From the NCBI RefSeq assembly GCF_023156285.1, contig NZ_JAKZAJ010000004.1:465064-529063 (forward strand): 64,000 bases of DNA, written 5' to 3'. The notes beneath the pieces are model-generated. The model was not told the origin of the DNA, made no database searches, and saw only the letters and a list, made by a program, of their open reading frames with translations. The position numbers and the translations under genes were made by a program. This stretch comes from Marinobacter koreensis (GTDB taxonomy: Bacteria > Pseudomonadota > Gammaproteobacteria > Pseudomonadales > Oleiphilaceae). Below are positions 21,017 to 29,639 of this stretch, one piece after another (positions within the stretch are counted from its first letter, which is position 1; the number at the start of each line of letters is the position of its first letter).

Positions 21017-21029
21017 TCATTGTTGTTGT
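21017..21029 (-). promoter_or_regulatory. Putative Hfq/Crc-type CA motif upstream of the FadL-like gene
   Basis: The minus strand reads ACAACAACAATGA just before the CGGAG ribosome binding site. A-rich AAnAAnAA elements at this place are the known targets of Hfq with Crc in Pseudomonas carbon catabolite repression. The link to the CrcZ-like RNA in this window is an inference. Confidence 0.45.
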
Positions 21030-21114
21030 GCTTGTGCGCCGCCAAAATGTGAACTGGTGCACGGTTGATCAGGGTCCAGTGTATGCGGCTTGTCTTTTCG
21101 GGACTTTGGCTTTT

Positions 21115-21128
21115 TTGACACAGATCAA
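21115..21128 (-). promoter_or_regulatory. Putative FNR/Anr box
   Basis: TTGAC-N4-ATCAA, read on the minus strand as TTGATCTGTGTCAA, matches the FNR consensus TTGAT-N4-ATCAA in 9 of 10 positions. Its centre lies about 50 bases upstream of a predicted start for the FadL-like operon, which is not the classical -41.5 distance. Confidence 0.4.
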
Positions 21129-21359
21129 TGTCTGTAGAACCACATATAGCGCAATCGCAGGTAAAAGTAATTGGAATACATGGGCATAAAAGGCCACAGT
21201 TTGTGACTTTTTGTAGCGAAAAGGGCGGAATTTCGGGTGAAAAATGGGATTGTTGAACAGGGCAGGGGTGCTGGGGCAGTTCCAGTAACAGACATGGCCC
21301 CGTTCGGGGCCATGTGGAGCCTTAATTAGGATAGGTATGCGAGGTAATGTTCTGAACAG

Positions 21360-21396
21360 AAAAAGCAAGCCCGCGTTATTTATACGCGGGCTTGCT
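21360..21396 (-). terminator. Terminator of the PEP-CTERM gene
   Basis: A 12-bp stem, AGCAAGCCCGCG/CGCGGGCTTGCT (21364-21396) with a 9-base loop, is followed on the minus strand by T residues. It lies 32 bases after the stop codon. Confidence 0.88.
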
Positions 21397-21427
21397 AGGT
21401 AGTAGTAAAAAAAGCTGACGCTCTATG

Positions 21428-22306
21428 TTACTTCCTGAGTCGACGACGTGTGAGGATCAAGCCGGACAGTCCCAGGCCGAAAAGGGCTAGCGTGCCAGGC
21501 TCGGGCACAGGAACGCTCTTGGCGAGATATCGCCACTCTTCAAAACCGCTCCCTACCCGATCGTACTCCGTGTAAAACACGAAATAATCTTCAGGATTTC
21601 CCTGGAACATGCTTTGCAAAATAAACAGGTTAAGGTCACCCTTGCCACTGCCGCACTGTCCGTTTGTGTCACAAATGCTGGCTTGAAGGGTGACCTTCAC
21701 ATCGCCATTGGTTGCGTTGTCCAGGTTCCAAACGGGGGCATAGCCAGCCAGTGTGTTCCCGGCGGCACTGCCGTCAAATTGCATTCCAGTATACCCGTAA
21801 TTATTGCTATAGCTTTCTGGGGTAGCGAGTTCGGAGCCTCCTAGAAAGATCTGAATTTCAGTCAGATCAATCTGATTCGCAAGGCTGTCTGATGCGCCAT
21901 TCTCATTGGCGTCCAGCGAGAATTGGTAGTAGGCAAAGCCTCCGATATCGACCGTCCCGAGATCACCAAAAAGTACCGAATGCGTCCACATCCCCGCTTT
22001 AGTATCGAAGTTCGTATCGGGATTGCCAGTGTCGGTATTATAGCCACTTTGGGTGCCGGAGCTGTCTTGAACGCGAACGAAAGGTTTGAAAACACCAGTC
22101 CCAGTCGAGGGCTGGGTTGGATTGGCCTCTGCTTCGAAGATAGTTCCATCTGTGGTGGTTCCCGACGACTGCCCACACCCTTCTGTCGCAGTACACAGAA
22201 TGTCTATCTGCTGCATAGCTCGGGCTTGCGATGTTCCTAGCAAGCCAACAGCAAAGGGGATTGTCAGAAGGTATAACTTTTTCAGTGAGGTGGATTTGGT
22301 TTTCAC
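21428..22306 (-). CDS. PEP-CTERM sorting-domain protein
   Basis: A 292-residue secreted protein with a signal peptide (about 1-30, ending SQARA) and a C-terminal PEP-CTERM tail: PEP at residues 268-270, a hydrophobic stretch TLALFGLGLSGLILT and a basic end RRRLRK. Such tails are processed by an exosortase in bacteria that make exopolysaccharide. No exosortase is in the window. The central part has no recognised domain; a cysteine-containing segment CDTNGQCGSG near 215 is notable. GTG start at 22304-22306 follows AAGGAG at 8 bases. The surrounding DNA is more AT-rich than the neighbours and the gene lies just downstream of a tRNA 3' end, which hints at acquisition. Confidence 0.85.
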   Translation of the reverse strand: MKTKSTSLKKLYLLTIPFAVGLLGTSQARAMQQIDILCTATEGCGQSSGTTTDGTIFEAEANPTQPSTGTGVFKPFVRVQDSSGTQSGYNTDTGNPDTNFDTKAGMWTHSVLFGDLGTVDIGGFAYYQFSLDANENGASDSLANQIDLTEIQIFLGGSELATPESYSNNYGYTGMQFDGSAAGNTLAGYAPVWNLDNATNGDVKVTLQASICDTNGQCGSGKGDLNLFILQSMFQGNPEDYFVFYTEYDRVGSGFEEWRYLAKSVPVPEPGTLALFGLGLSGLILTRRRLRK

Positions 22307-22460
22307 GGCTTACTCTCCTTGGACGGTTTAAAAAGTCGTCCCTACGTAGGAGCAAGCAGTATTCAGACCAGTTTTTTAACTTTATGATTTGTTGAGAAAA
22401 GCGTTTGCTTCTCCGAACGTGCGTGTAAAAAAAATCGGCACACCGCGAAGAAGAGTGAAG

Positions 22461-22537
<77 letters not shown>

Positions 22538-22585
22538 GTTCAGCGAACGCTGTTGTGAGAGGTGTTTCCGGAGGGAGGAAACAAA

Positions 22586-22621
22586 GCGGGCGCCATTATA
22601 CCGGTGAGGTTGGGCGCCCGC
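22586..22621 (-). terminator. rpoD terminator with possible tRNA -10 element in the loop
   Basis: A 9-bp stem, GCGGGCGCC/GGCGCCCGC, with an 18-base loop lies 15 bases after the rpoD stop; the minus-strand tail TTTGTTT is imperfect. The loop contains TATAAT on the minus strand (22595-22600) followed by a GC-rich discriminator, which may be the -10 of the tRNA promoter. Confidence 0.6.
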
Positions 22622-22635
22622 TACTGTTGTGGAGA

Positions 22636-24498
22636 TTAACCGTTGCCCTGATCGTCAATAAAGCCGCGCAGGTGATCTGAGCGGGACGGGTGACGCAGTT
22701 TGCGCAGGGCCTTGGCCTCAATCTGACGAATCCGCTCGCGGGTTACATCAAACTGTTTGCCGACTTCCTCGAGCGTGTGGTCGGTGTTCATTTCGATACC
22801 AAACCGCATGCGAAGGACCTTGGATTCCCGGGCGGTCAGCCCGGCCAAAACCGAGCGGGTTGCTTCGCGCAGGCCCTCGGCGGTGGCGGAATCCACGGGC
22901 GACAGGGCCTGGATATCCTCGATGAAGTCGCCCAGATGGCTGTCTTCGTCGTCACCGATCGGAGTTTCCATGGAAATCGGCTCTTTGGCGATCTTCAGAA
23001 CCTTGCGGATCTTGTCCTCGGGCATTTCCATGCGCTCGCCCAGCTCTTCCGGGGTCGGCTCGCGGCCCATCTCCTGAAGCATCTGCCGGGAAATCCGGTT
23101 GAGCTTGTTGATGGTCTCGATCATGTGCACCGGAATACGGATGGTCCGGGCCTGGTCCGCGATGGAGCGGGTGATGGCCTGGCGAATCCACCAGGTGGCG
23201 TAGGTCGAGAACTTGTAGCCACGGCGGTACTCGAACTTGTCCACGGCCTTCATGAGGCCGATGTTGCCTTCCTGAATCAGGTCCAGGAACTGCAGGCCAC
23301 GGTTGGTGTACTTCTTGGCGATGGAGATAACCAGACGCAGGTTGGCCTCGACCATCTCCTTCTTGGCGCGTCGTGCCTTCGCTTCGCCGATGGAGACGCG
23401 GCGGTTGATTTCCTTGATATCCGCCACGTCCAGGTCGACTTCCGCCTGTACGTTGTGGATGCGCTTCTGGAGCCGCACGATTTCGTCGAGCCGCTCGCCA
23501 ATGGGCGCCGCGTAGGGCTTCTTGCTCTTGGCGATCTTGTCCGCCCACTCAAGATTGACTTCGTTGCCCGGGAAGGACTTGATGAAATCCTTTCGCGGCA
23601 TTTTGCAGTCGCGCACGCAGATCTGCATGATCGCCCGCTCGTTCTCACGGACCAGATCGTTGGTAGAGCGAACGACGTTGACCAGCTCTTCAAACGCCTT
23701 GTTGGCGAGTTTGAAGGGGGCGAAAACCTGTCCCAGCTCGTTCAGGGCAGCCTGGGTTTTCTTGTCGCCACGGCCGTGCTTTTCCAGCGCCGCATTGGCT
23801 GCGTCCAGCTTTTCCTTGAGCAGCTCGAACCTCAGGCGGGTTTCTTCCGGATCCGGGCCGTTGTCGTTATCGTCATCGCTGGAATCGTTGTCGTCATCAT
23901 CGTCCGATGAATCCGAGTCCGCGTCGTCGGAGGAGCTTTCCTCCTGGCTGCTGGTATCTTCGCCCATGAAAGGCTCGGCATCGTCCGGATCGAGGAAGCC
24001 GGTGACGATATCACTGATCCGGCCTTCGTTCTCGATGATCCGGTCATACGCCTGGATCACGGTTCCGGCGGTGCCCGGGAAATGGGCAACGGCCGCCATG
24101 ACGTCGCGGATGCCTTCTTCGATGCGCTTGGCAATAACGATCTCGCCTTCGCGGGTCAGCAGTTCGACGGTGCCCATTTCCCGCATGTACATGCGAACAG
24201 GGTCCGTGGTGCGGCCAGCGTCGGTCTCGACGGCAGCGAGCGCGGCAGCGGCTTCGGCAGCAGCAGCTTCGTCGGCGGTGGAGTCGCCCTCGGTCATCAG
24301 CAGGGTATCGGCATCGGGTGTTTCTTCGCACACCTGGATACCCATGTCATTGATCATGCGAATGATGTCTTCGACCTGATCCGGGTCGGCGATGTCTTCC
24401 GGGAGGTGATCGTTCACCTCCGCGTAAGTCAGGTAACCTTGTTCCTTGCCTCGCGCAATGAGGTCTTTCAAACGTGATTTTTGCGAATTGCCTGACAT
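22636..24498 (-). CDS. rpoD: Primary sigma factor RpoD (sigma-70)
   Basis: A 620-residue housekeeping sigma factor. Region 1.1 is at the N-terminus, an acidic Ser/Asp-rich stretch follows in the non-conserved region (about 185-220), then region 2 with [15 protein letters not shown] (about 420-440) for -10 recognition, region 3, and region 4 with [27 protein letters not shown] near the end for -35 recognition. The acidic insert is like that of E. coli RpoD. The ATG at 24498 is preferred over GTG at 24504 because of AGGGTG upstream. It is the last gene of the rpsU-dnaG-rpoD operon and may also have its own heat-shock-type promoter. Confidence 0.98.
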   Translation of the reverse strand: MSGNSQKSRLKDLIARGKEQGYLTYAEVNDHLPEDIADPDQVEDIIRMINDMGIQVCEETPDADTLLMTEGDSTADEAAAAEAAAALAAVETDAGRTTDPVRMYMREMGTVELLTREGEIVIAKRIEEGIRDVMAAVAHFPGTAGTVIQAYDRIIENEGRISDIVTGFLDPDDAEPFMGEDTSSQEESSSDDADSDSSDDDDDNDSSDDDNDNGPDPEETRLRFELLKEKLDAANAALEKHGRGDKKTQAALNELGQVFAPFKLANKAFEELVNVVRSTNDLVRENERAIMQICVRDCKMPRKDFIKSFPGNEVNLEWADKIAKSKKPYAAPIGERLDEIVRLQKRIHNVQAEVDLDVADIKEINRRVSIGEAKARRAKKEMVEANLRLVISIAKKYTNRGLQFLDLIQEGNIGLMKAVDKFEYRRGYKFSTYATWWIRQAITRSIADQARTIRIPVHMIETINKLNRISRQMLQEMGREPTPEELGERMEMPEDKIRKVLKIAKEPISMETPIGDDEDSHLGDFIEDIQALSPVDSATAEGLREATRSVLAGLTARESKVLRMRFGIEMNTDHTLEEVGKQFDVTRERIRQIEAKALRKLRHPSRSDHLRGFIDDQGNG

Positions 24499-24544
24499 AG
24501 ACACCCTGTGAACTCGCTTTTAAAAGGAAAAAAGTTAAACAGCC

Positions 24545-24550
24545 ATTATA
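24545..24550 (-). promoter_or_regulatory. -10 element upstream of rpoD
   Basis: TATAAT on the minus strand, 47 bases before the rpoD start. A clear -35 at the right distance is missing, so an independent sigma-70 promoter is only possible. Confidence 0.35.
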
Positions 24551-24583
24551 GCTGTCGCTTGTTTGCTGTGCCACCGACTGATT

Positions 24584-24612
24584 AGATTGTGGTCAATCGG
24601 TTAAGTTTCAAG
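24584..24612 (-). promoter_or_regulatory. Putative sigma-32 (heat-shock) promoter of rpoD
   Basis: On the minus strand a perfect CTTGAAA (24606-24612) is followed after 13 bases by CCACAATCT (24584-24592), similar to the sigma-32 -10 CCCCATnT. E. coli rpoD also has a heat-shock promoter within the operon, which supports the reading. Confidence 0.45.
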
Positions 24613-24617
24613 TGCGA

Positions 24618-26348
24618 TCACCCCTGCGCGCCGCCGCTCAGTTCCCGGAGTTCATTTCTTTCCTCCGGGGAGAGGTTCGCGAAGTTGCGAAGCAGGGCCG
24701 CCAGTCTCTGCTGCCGGGAGGCCTCCTCGCTTGGGCTGATCAGTTCCCGGGCAAGCGCCAGCGTGCTTTCCCGGGAAGGAATATGTTCAATGCCGTCGAA
24801 CAGGTGGTAAAACCGGTTCCGGGCCTGCTGGTCCAGCGCCAGGGCGCTGATCAGCTTGCGTCTGTCTCCCACGTTACTGGCCAGTATCCACTGGGCCAGG
24901 TCCCGTGCCTGGGGAAACTGCCGTGACTGTCGGGCCAGTTCGACGACCTCAGTCGCCAGTTCCGGCGCTTCCACGAGGGCCAGGCACAGCGTGCTGTCCT
25001 TGCTCAGGCGCACGTCCACCCGTTCCTCGGTAACCCGATCACGGCGTTCGCCGCCCCGCCATTGCGACCGTTGCCCGGAATCCCGGTTCTGCCACTGGTT
25101 CCGGTTGCCGCACAGTCGCAGCATCTCGTGCCACATTGCGTCCCGGAGCGTGCTGCGCGGCATCCTGTTCAATAGTGGCTCGACCCGGGACCGCAGCTCC
25201 CCACGATGTTCGGGAAGCTGCAGATCCAGACCTTCACTCTGCCGGTCGAACAGGAAACGGGACAGCGGCGTGGCGCTCTCAATTCGCTTCCGGAAGGCCT
25301 CCGCGCCTTCCTTTCGGACCAGTGTGTCCGGATCTTCGCCTTCAGGCAGCATCAGGAACTGCAGGTGCAGTCCATCCGCCATCAGTTCCAGGGCATTCTC
25401 CATGGCGCGGTCCGCTGCCCGGAAGCCGGCGGTATCGCCATCGAAACAGAACACCACATGCCTGACCTGTCGGAGCAGGGCCTGCAGGCTGTCCTGGTTG
25501 GTGGCCGTTCCCAGCGTTGCCACGGCGTAATCGATGCCATGCTGGGCGAGGGCGATCACGTCCATGTAGCCTTCGACCACCAACAGCCGGTCCAATTGCC
25601 GGATGGCCTGGCGTGCCTCAAAAAGCCCGTAGATTTCGCGGCTTTTATGGAACACGTCCGATTCCGGCGAGTTGATGTACTTGGCTTTGTCGTCTCCGAG
25701 GGTTCGCCCCCCGAAAGCGACGGTTCGGCCGCGGGTGTTGCGAATCGGGAACATGACCCGGTTGCGAAACAGATCCCGCGGTCGACCGTACCGGTCAGAC
25801 ACGGTGCCGGTCTCGATCAGGGGCGTCCGGAGGTCTGCTGCCGCCGCGTCGAACAGGGCGGTTCCGGTGCCGGGCGCGTAACCGAGCTGATAGCGTTCGA
25901 TGATCTCGTCGTTCAGCCCCCGCTGCCTGAGGTAGTCCAGCGCGTAGTTGCCGCCCTGGCTGAGCAGCGAGGTCCGATAGAAGCGGCTGGCGAAATCCAG
26001 TGCGTCGGTCAGTGTCCTCGCTTGCTGCATTTCCTGCTTGGCGGCGCGATCGTGAGGCACTTCCAGCCCGGCCCGTTTGGCCAGTTCCTCGACTGCATCT
26101 GTGAAGCCCAGCCCGTCGAATTCCCGGACGAAACTGATGGCATCGCCGTGCGCGCCGCACCCGAAACAATGGTAAAAGCCCTTGTCCGGACGAACATTGA
26201 AGGATGGCGTTTTCTCATCGTGGAAAGGACAGCAGGCCTTGTAGTTGGCGCCTGCCTTTTTCAGAGTGATGCGGGATCCGATCAGTTCTGCCAGATCGAT
26301 GCGATCGAGCAGGTCTTCAACGAAGCGTTGAGGGATCAGTCCACTCAT
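24618..26348 (-). CDS. dnaG: DNA primase
   Basis: A 576-residue primase that makes RNA primers for replication. The zinc-binding domain has Cys40, His43, Cys61 and Cys64, exactly as in E. coli. The TOPRIM catalytic core follows (EGYMDVIALAQHGI and FCFDGDTAGFRAADRA, about 260-320) and a C-terminal region for DnaB binding closes the protein. The length is near the family norm. It lies between rpsU and rpoD in the macromolecular synthesis operon, with an intrinsic terminator between it and rpsU that keeps primase levels low compared with S21. Confidence 0.98.
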   Translation of the reverse strand: MSGLIPQRFVEDLLDRIDLAELIGSRITLKKAGANYKACCPFHDEKTPSFNVRPDKGFYHCFGCGAHGDAISFVREFDGLGFTDAVEELAKRAGLEVPHDRAAKQEMQQARTLTDALDFASRFYRTSLLSQGGNYALDYLRQRGLNDEIIERYQLGYAPGTGTALFDAAAADLRTPLIETGTVSDRYGRPRDLFRNRVMFPIRNTRGRTVAFGGRTLGDDKAKYINSPESDVFHKSREIYGLFEARQAIRQLDRLLVVEGYMDVIALAQHGIDYAVATLGTATNQDSLQALLRQVRHVVFCFDGDTAGFRAADRAMENALELMADGLHLQFLMLPEGEDPDTLVRKEGAEAFRKRIESATPLSRFLFDRQSEGLDLQLPEHRGELRSRVEPLLNRMPRSTLRDAMWHEMLRLCGNRNQWQNRDSGQRSQWRGGERRDRVTEERVDVRLSKDSTLCLALVEAPELATEVVELARQSRQFPQARDLAQWILASNVGDRRKLISALALDQQARNRFYHLFDGIEHIPSRESTLALARELISPSEEASRQQRLAALLRNFANLSPEERNELRELSGGAQG

Positions 26349-26402
26349 GAAAACTCCAGATCAGCCGGTCAACCCGTTCCGTGCGGGCCACGAGCCAAAG
26401 CC

Positions 26403-26437
26403 AAAAATGCCGCCGAAGCCAGGCCTCGGCGGCATTT
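26403..26437 (-). terminator. Operon-internal terminator between rpsU and dnaG
   Basis: A 12-bp stem, AAATGCCGCCGA/TCGGCGGCATTT (26405-26437) with a 9-base loop, is followed by T residues on the minus strand. The position matches the partial terminator of the E. coli macromolecular synthesis operon. Confidence 0.85.
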
Positions 26438-26509
26438 GGTATCGCTCTGTGCAGCCTGTTTGCTGAACAGGCAATCAGTGCTTTGCAGTCAAGCGGCGCC
26501 AGTATTAAC

Positions 26510-26725
26510 TTAGTACAGACGCTCGAACTTGCGCTGTTCCCGCTGAAGCTTCTTGAGATGACGCTTAACGGCAGCAGCTGCTTTGCGCTTGCGAACAGCG
26601 GTCGGCTTTTCATAGTGCTCGCGACGACGCACTTCAGACAATACACCGGCCTTTTCGCAGGAGCGCTTGAAGCGACGCAGTGCTACGTCAAACGGTTCAT
26701 TCTCTTTCACTTTAACAGCTGGCAT
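26510..26725 (-). CDS. rpsU: 30S ribosomal protein S21
   Basis: A 71-residue S21 protein of the small ribosomal subunit, of normal length, beginning [20 protein letters not shown] after the initiator and ending with the basic helix [16 protein letters not shown]. It is needed for efficient initiation. AGGTAGGTG stands upstream. A promoter about 110 bases upstream gives a long leader, and the gene is divergent from tsaD as in many proteobacteria. It is the first gene of the rpsU-dnaG-rpoD operon. Confidence 0.98.
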   Translation of the reverse strand: MPAVKVKENEPFDVALRRFKRSCEKAGVLSEVRRREHYEKPTAVRKRKAAAAVKRHLKKLQREQRKFERLY

Positions 26726-26842
26726 TCGAAAATCACCTACCTGATAGATTCGGTTTCATTTTGCTCCGCCGGGCTTGGCCCGTGCGGCTCGATCCCTGGT
26801 CAGATTGGCTAAAACTCGACCAGTGCATAATTTAGGGCGGCA

Positions 26843-26872
26843 ATAATAGCGCCCCGGCAGTGCGGAGGTCAA
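26843..26872 (-). promoter_or_regulatory. rpsU operon promoter
   Basis: On the minus strand TTGACC (26867-26872) and TATTAT (26843-26848) are separated by 18 bases and followed by a GC-rich discriminator (TGCCGCCC), as in growth-rate-regulated promoters. Confidence 0.6.
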
Positions 26873-26961
26873 TGTTTGTTCGGTGAATCTGCTTCGCGTT
26901 TCGGGTTTCTGCTAAAATGCCGCCTGTTTTCATTCATGGTAATCCAGCGTGGCTCCACCTT

Positions 26962-28017
26962 ATGCTCATCCTTGGTATTGAAACCTCCTGTGACGAAACC
27001 GGCGTTGCCCTGTTCGACACCAATGAAGGACTCCTTGCCCACGGGCTTTTCAGTCAGATCGACATGCATGCCGATTACGGTGGCGTGGTGCCCGAACTGG
27101 CCTCCAGGGACCATGTGCGCAAGCTGCTGCCGCTGTGCGATCAGGTTCTGGTGGACGCCGGTCGGGCGCGAAGTGACATTGAGGGTATTGCCTATACCGC
27201 GGGGCCTGGTCTGATTGGCGCGCTGATGGTGGGCGGTTCGGTCGCCCATGCGCTGGGATTTGCCCTCGGCGTGCCGGTGCTCGGGGTCCATCACATGGAA
27301 GGGCACCTGCTGGCCCCCATGCTGGAAGAAAATCCGCCGGCGTTTCCTTTCGTGGCACTGCTGGTGTCCGGAGGCCATACCCAGCTGGTTCGAGTGGACG
27401 GTATTGGCGAGTACGAACTGCTGGGCGAATCCGTTGACGATGCGGCTGGCGAGGCATTCGATAAAACGGCCAAGATGTTGGGCCTCGATTACCCGGGTGG
27501 CCCCCGTGTGGCGGCGCTGGCTGAAAAGGGAACGCCTGGTCGTTACCGGTTTCCCCGGCCGATGACCGATCGTCCCGGGCTGGATTTCAGCTTCAGTGGC
27601 CTGAAGACCTACACCCTGAATACCGTGAATGCGGCAAAAGACGCGGGCGGTCTCGATGAGCAGGCCAGGGCGGACATTGCGCTGGCGTTTGAATCTGCTG
27701 TGGTTGATACCCTGACCATCAAATGTCGCCGCGCCCTTGAGGCCACAGGTTGTAAGCGTCTGGTTATTGCCGGGGGCGTCAGCGCCAATCGGCGCCTGCG
27801 GGCAGGGCTTGAAGCCATGGCTTCAAAACTCTCCGCGGGTGTTTTCTATGCCCGTCCCGAATTCTGCACCGACAACGGAGCGATGATTGCCTACGCCGGA
27901 GCCCAGCGGCTGCTGGCTGGCCAGCGCGATGGGGAGCGCATTGTCGCTGTGCCACGTTGGCCGATGAACACGCTCCCGTCGCTGGCTGAACCCAGAATGA
28001 ACGGGTTGGTGGACTGA
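26962..28017 (+). CDS. tsaD: tRNA N6-adenosine threonylcarbamoyltransferase
   Basis: A 351-residue TsaD/Gcp/Kae1 protein that transfers the threonylcarbamoyl group to A37 of tRNAs reading ANN codons, working with TsaB and TsaE. It starts with [17 protein letters not shown], has the metal-binding HMEGH (about 112-116) and the ATP-binding VSGGHTQLV segment, and ends with a normal C-terminus. The ATG at 26962 is chosen over 26917 because the family begins [13 protein letters not shown]; no strong ribosome binding site is visible, so translation may be weak. A TAAAAT with GC-rich discriminator (26913-26918) may be its -10. It converges with plsY with 7 bases between. Confidence 0.96.
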   Translation: MLILGIETSCDETGVALFDTNEGLLAHGLFSQIDMHADYGGVVPELASRDHVRKLLPLCDQVLVDAGRARSDIEGIAYTAGPGLIGALMVGGSVAHALGFALGVPVLGVHHMEGHLLAPMLEENPPAFPFVALLVSGGHTQLVRVDGIGEYELLGESVDDAAGEAFDKTAKMLGLDYPGGPRVAALAEKGTPGRYRFPRPMTDRPGLDFSFSGLKTYTLNTVNAAKDAGGLDEQARADIALAFESAVVDTLTIKCRRALEATGCKRLVIAGGVSANRRLRAGLEAMASKLSAGVFYARPEFCTDNGAMIAYAGAQRLLAGQRDGERIVAVPRWPMNTLPSLAEPRMNGLVD

Positions 28018-28024
28018 CGCAGGG

Positions 28025-28618
28025 TTACAGGCCGGCCTCGCGCCCCTGTGCCAGGCGAATCAGGTTGGACCGGTGGCGGACGACGATCAGAATCGTCAGA
28101 AGGCCGAAGAGCGGCAGTGTTTCGGGCTCCAGTATGGCGCTTACCAGGGGGCCGGACACGATGGCGACGAGCGACGCCAGTGCCGAAATGCGCCAGCGCC
28201 ACATGACCAGCAGCCACAGAGCCGCCATGATCAGCGTTGTGGCCGGGGCCAGTGCCAGGCCGGTTCCGAGGGCTGTGGCAACCCCTTTGCCGCCCCGGAA
28301 CCGGTAGAAAACCGGGATCATGTGGCCGGTGACGGCGCACAGTGCCACCATGGCCTGGGCCAGCAGGGACAGCTCGGCCATCCCGGCCAGCCAGACCGGG
28401 AGCCAGCCTTTGAAGGCATCAAGGCCGAGCGTTACGGCAGCTGGTGCCCATCCCCCGGTGCGATAGACGTTGGTGGCGCCGGGATTGCCAGACCCCAGCG
28501 CCCGCGGGTCCGGCAATCGCCACCAGCGGCAGACCGGAAGGGCGAACAGGACCGACCCGAACAGATAGGCGGCAAAGCAGAGTGTGACAGTAATGACCGG
28601 TGTGCTGGTCGGATCCAT
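28025..28618 (-). CDS. plsY: Glycerol-3-phosphate acyltransferase PlsY
   Basis: A 197-residue inner-membrane enzyme that transfers the acyl group from acyl-phosphate to glycerol-3-phosphate in phospholipid synthesis. Conserved motifs are the early SGNPGATNVYR, the middle GHMIPVFYRFRGGKGVATALG and the late RHRSNL(IR), separated by hydrophobic segments. The start at 28618 gives the usual family length; the reading frame is open further upstream but without family similarity. The gene is divergent from folB, as seen in Pseudomonas. Confidence 0.95.
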   Translation of the reverse strand: MDPTSTPVITVTLCFAAYLFGSVLFALPVCRWWRLPDPRALGSGNPGATNVYRTGGWAPAAVTLGLDAFKGWLPVWLAGMAELSLLAQAMVALCAVTGHMIPVFYRFRGGKGVATALGTGLALAPATTLIMAALWLLVMWRWRISALASLVAIVSGPLVSAILEPETLPLFGLLTILIVVRHRSNLIRLAQGREAGL

Positions 28619-28758
28619 GGGTTCTGCCCCGGGCGGAGACGAATCAGTGCAATGTGTGCGAAAATGCCGGCCCGATTCGCGCCGGCCGGATAAATCACAG
28701 TATCCGCAGGTTGTGTACATTTCAATCAGCCAACAGTGGAAGATCCCGGGAGAAGCCA

Positions 28759-29115
28759 TTGGCAGACTGTGTCCTGATCGAAGGCCTGGCGGTGGAAACC
28801 GTTATTGGTGTCTATGCGTGGGAGCGAGAAGTCACCCAACGTTTGCTGATTGACCTTGAGCTGGGCTGGGATAACCGCAAGCCCGGCCACAGTGACCGGG
28901 TGGAAGATGCGTTGGATTACGCCGCCGTGAGCGAGCGGGTCACCGAATGCCTGCAGTCGATGCAGCCGCAGCTCCTGGAGCGTGCCGCCGAGGCAGTGGC
29001 GGAGCTCCTCATGAACGAGTTCGGAGTTGCACGGTTGATATTGACGTTGCGCAAACCGGGCGCCGTTCCGGCGGCCCGGTCTGTCGGAATCCGAATTGAG
29101 CGGGGGAATGCCTGA
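28759..29115 (+). CDS. folB: Dihydroneopterin aldolase
   Basis: A 118-residue FolB enzyme of folate synthesis that converts dihydroneopterin to hydroxymethyl-dihydropterin. Characteristic are VETVIGVYAWERE near residue 10, DYAAVSERVTE in the middle and the C-terminal LRKPGAVP, with the family's normal length. The start is a TTG at 28759 with GGGAGA (28748-28753) upstream; no ATG or GTG gives a proper N-terminus. The stop overlaps the ATG of folK (TGATG), so the two are translationally coupled, which suits consecutive steps of the pathway. Confidence 0.93.
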   Translation: MADCVLIEGLAVETVIGVYAWEREVTQRLLIDLELGWDNRKPGHSDRVEDALDYAAVSERVTECLQSMQPQLLERAAEAVAELLMNEFGVARLILTLRKPGAVPAARSVGIRIERGNA

Positions 29116-29639
29116 TGCCAGATACGGTGCGCGTGTACATCAGCGTAGGTACCAACATCGACCGGGAGCACCATGTCTCGGCGGCTCTGGACGCCCTGGC
29201 AGACTGGTTCGGTGAGCTGGTCATTTCCCCGGTGTATGAGAGCGAGGCGGTCGGATTTGATGGCTCGGCCTTTTTCAATCTGGTTGTCGGGGTTGACACC
29301 GAGCTGTCAGTGGGCGAACTGTCCCGGCGTTTCAAGCAACTGGAAGCGGACAATGGTCGGCGACGGAATGTGCCCCGGTTCAGCGCCCGGACTCTCGACC
29401 TGGATATCCTGACCTATGGCACTCGAACGGGGGTTGTAGACGGGGTGGAGTTACCCCGTGGAGAGATCCTGAAAAACGCCTTTGTGTTGCGCCCGCTGGC
29501 GGATATTGCGCCGGACGAGCGGCACCCTGTATGCGGTGAACGTTACCAGGATCTGTGGCAGGAATACCGTTCCGGCCAGAAACTCTGGCCGGTGGACTTT
29601 AAATGGCAGGGACGTCAGATTTCACAGGCCGTTGGCTGA
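29115..29639 (+). CDS. FolK-like 6-hydroxymethyl-7,8-dihydropterin pyrophosphokinase
   Basis: A 174-residue HPPK-family protein with VYISVGTNIDRE at the N-terminus, YESEAVGFDG and the signature ARTLDLDILTYGT near 97-109. It is coupled to folB. The loop before the signature reads NVPRFSAR instead of the common HWGPR, so the conserved Trp/Gly-Pro of typical FolK is missing. A second, more typical FolK lies at 33082-33594. Pseudomonas also carries a FolK-like gene next to folB, so this may be a conserved paralogue, and its activity is uncertain. It overlaps the 3' end of pgi by 18 bases, convergent. Confidence 0.85.
   Translation: MPDTVRVYISVGTNIDREHHVSAALDALADWFGELVISPVYESEAVGFDGSAFFNLVVGVDTELSVGELSRRFKQLEADNGRRRNVPRFSARTLDLDILTYGTRTGVVDGVELPRGEILKNAFVLRPLADIAPDERHPVCGERYQDLWQEYRSGQKLWPVDFKWQGRQISQAVG

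Larger units (their letters stand above)
21000..21363. other. Intergenic region upstream of the FadL-like gene
   Basis: No gene is supported. It is AT-rich and holds the leader of the FadL-like operon, an FNR/Anr-type box (21115-21128), a perfect hairpin without a T tail (ACATGGCCCC/GGGGCCATGT, 21292-21315) and, on the minus strand, a possible -10 element TACACT (21078-21083). Confidence 0.5.

Noticed and set aside
22690..23910. 406-residue plus-strand frame opposite rpoD
   Set aside because: Antisense shadow of rpoD with no ribosome binding site or similarity.
23820..23950. Acidic Asp/Ser-rich repeat in RpoD as a novel insertion
   Set aside because: E. coli RpoD has a comparable acidic stretch in its non-conserved region, so this is normal.
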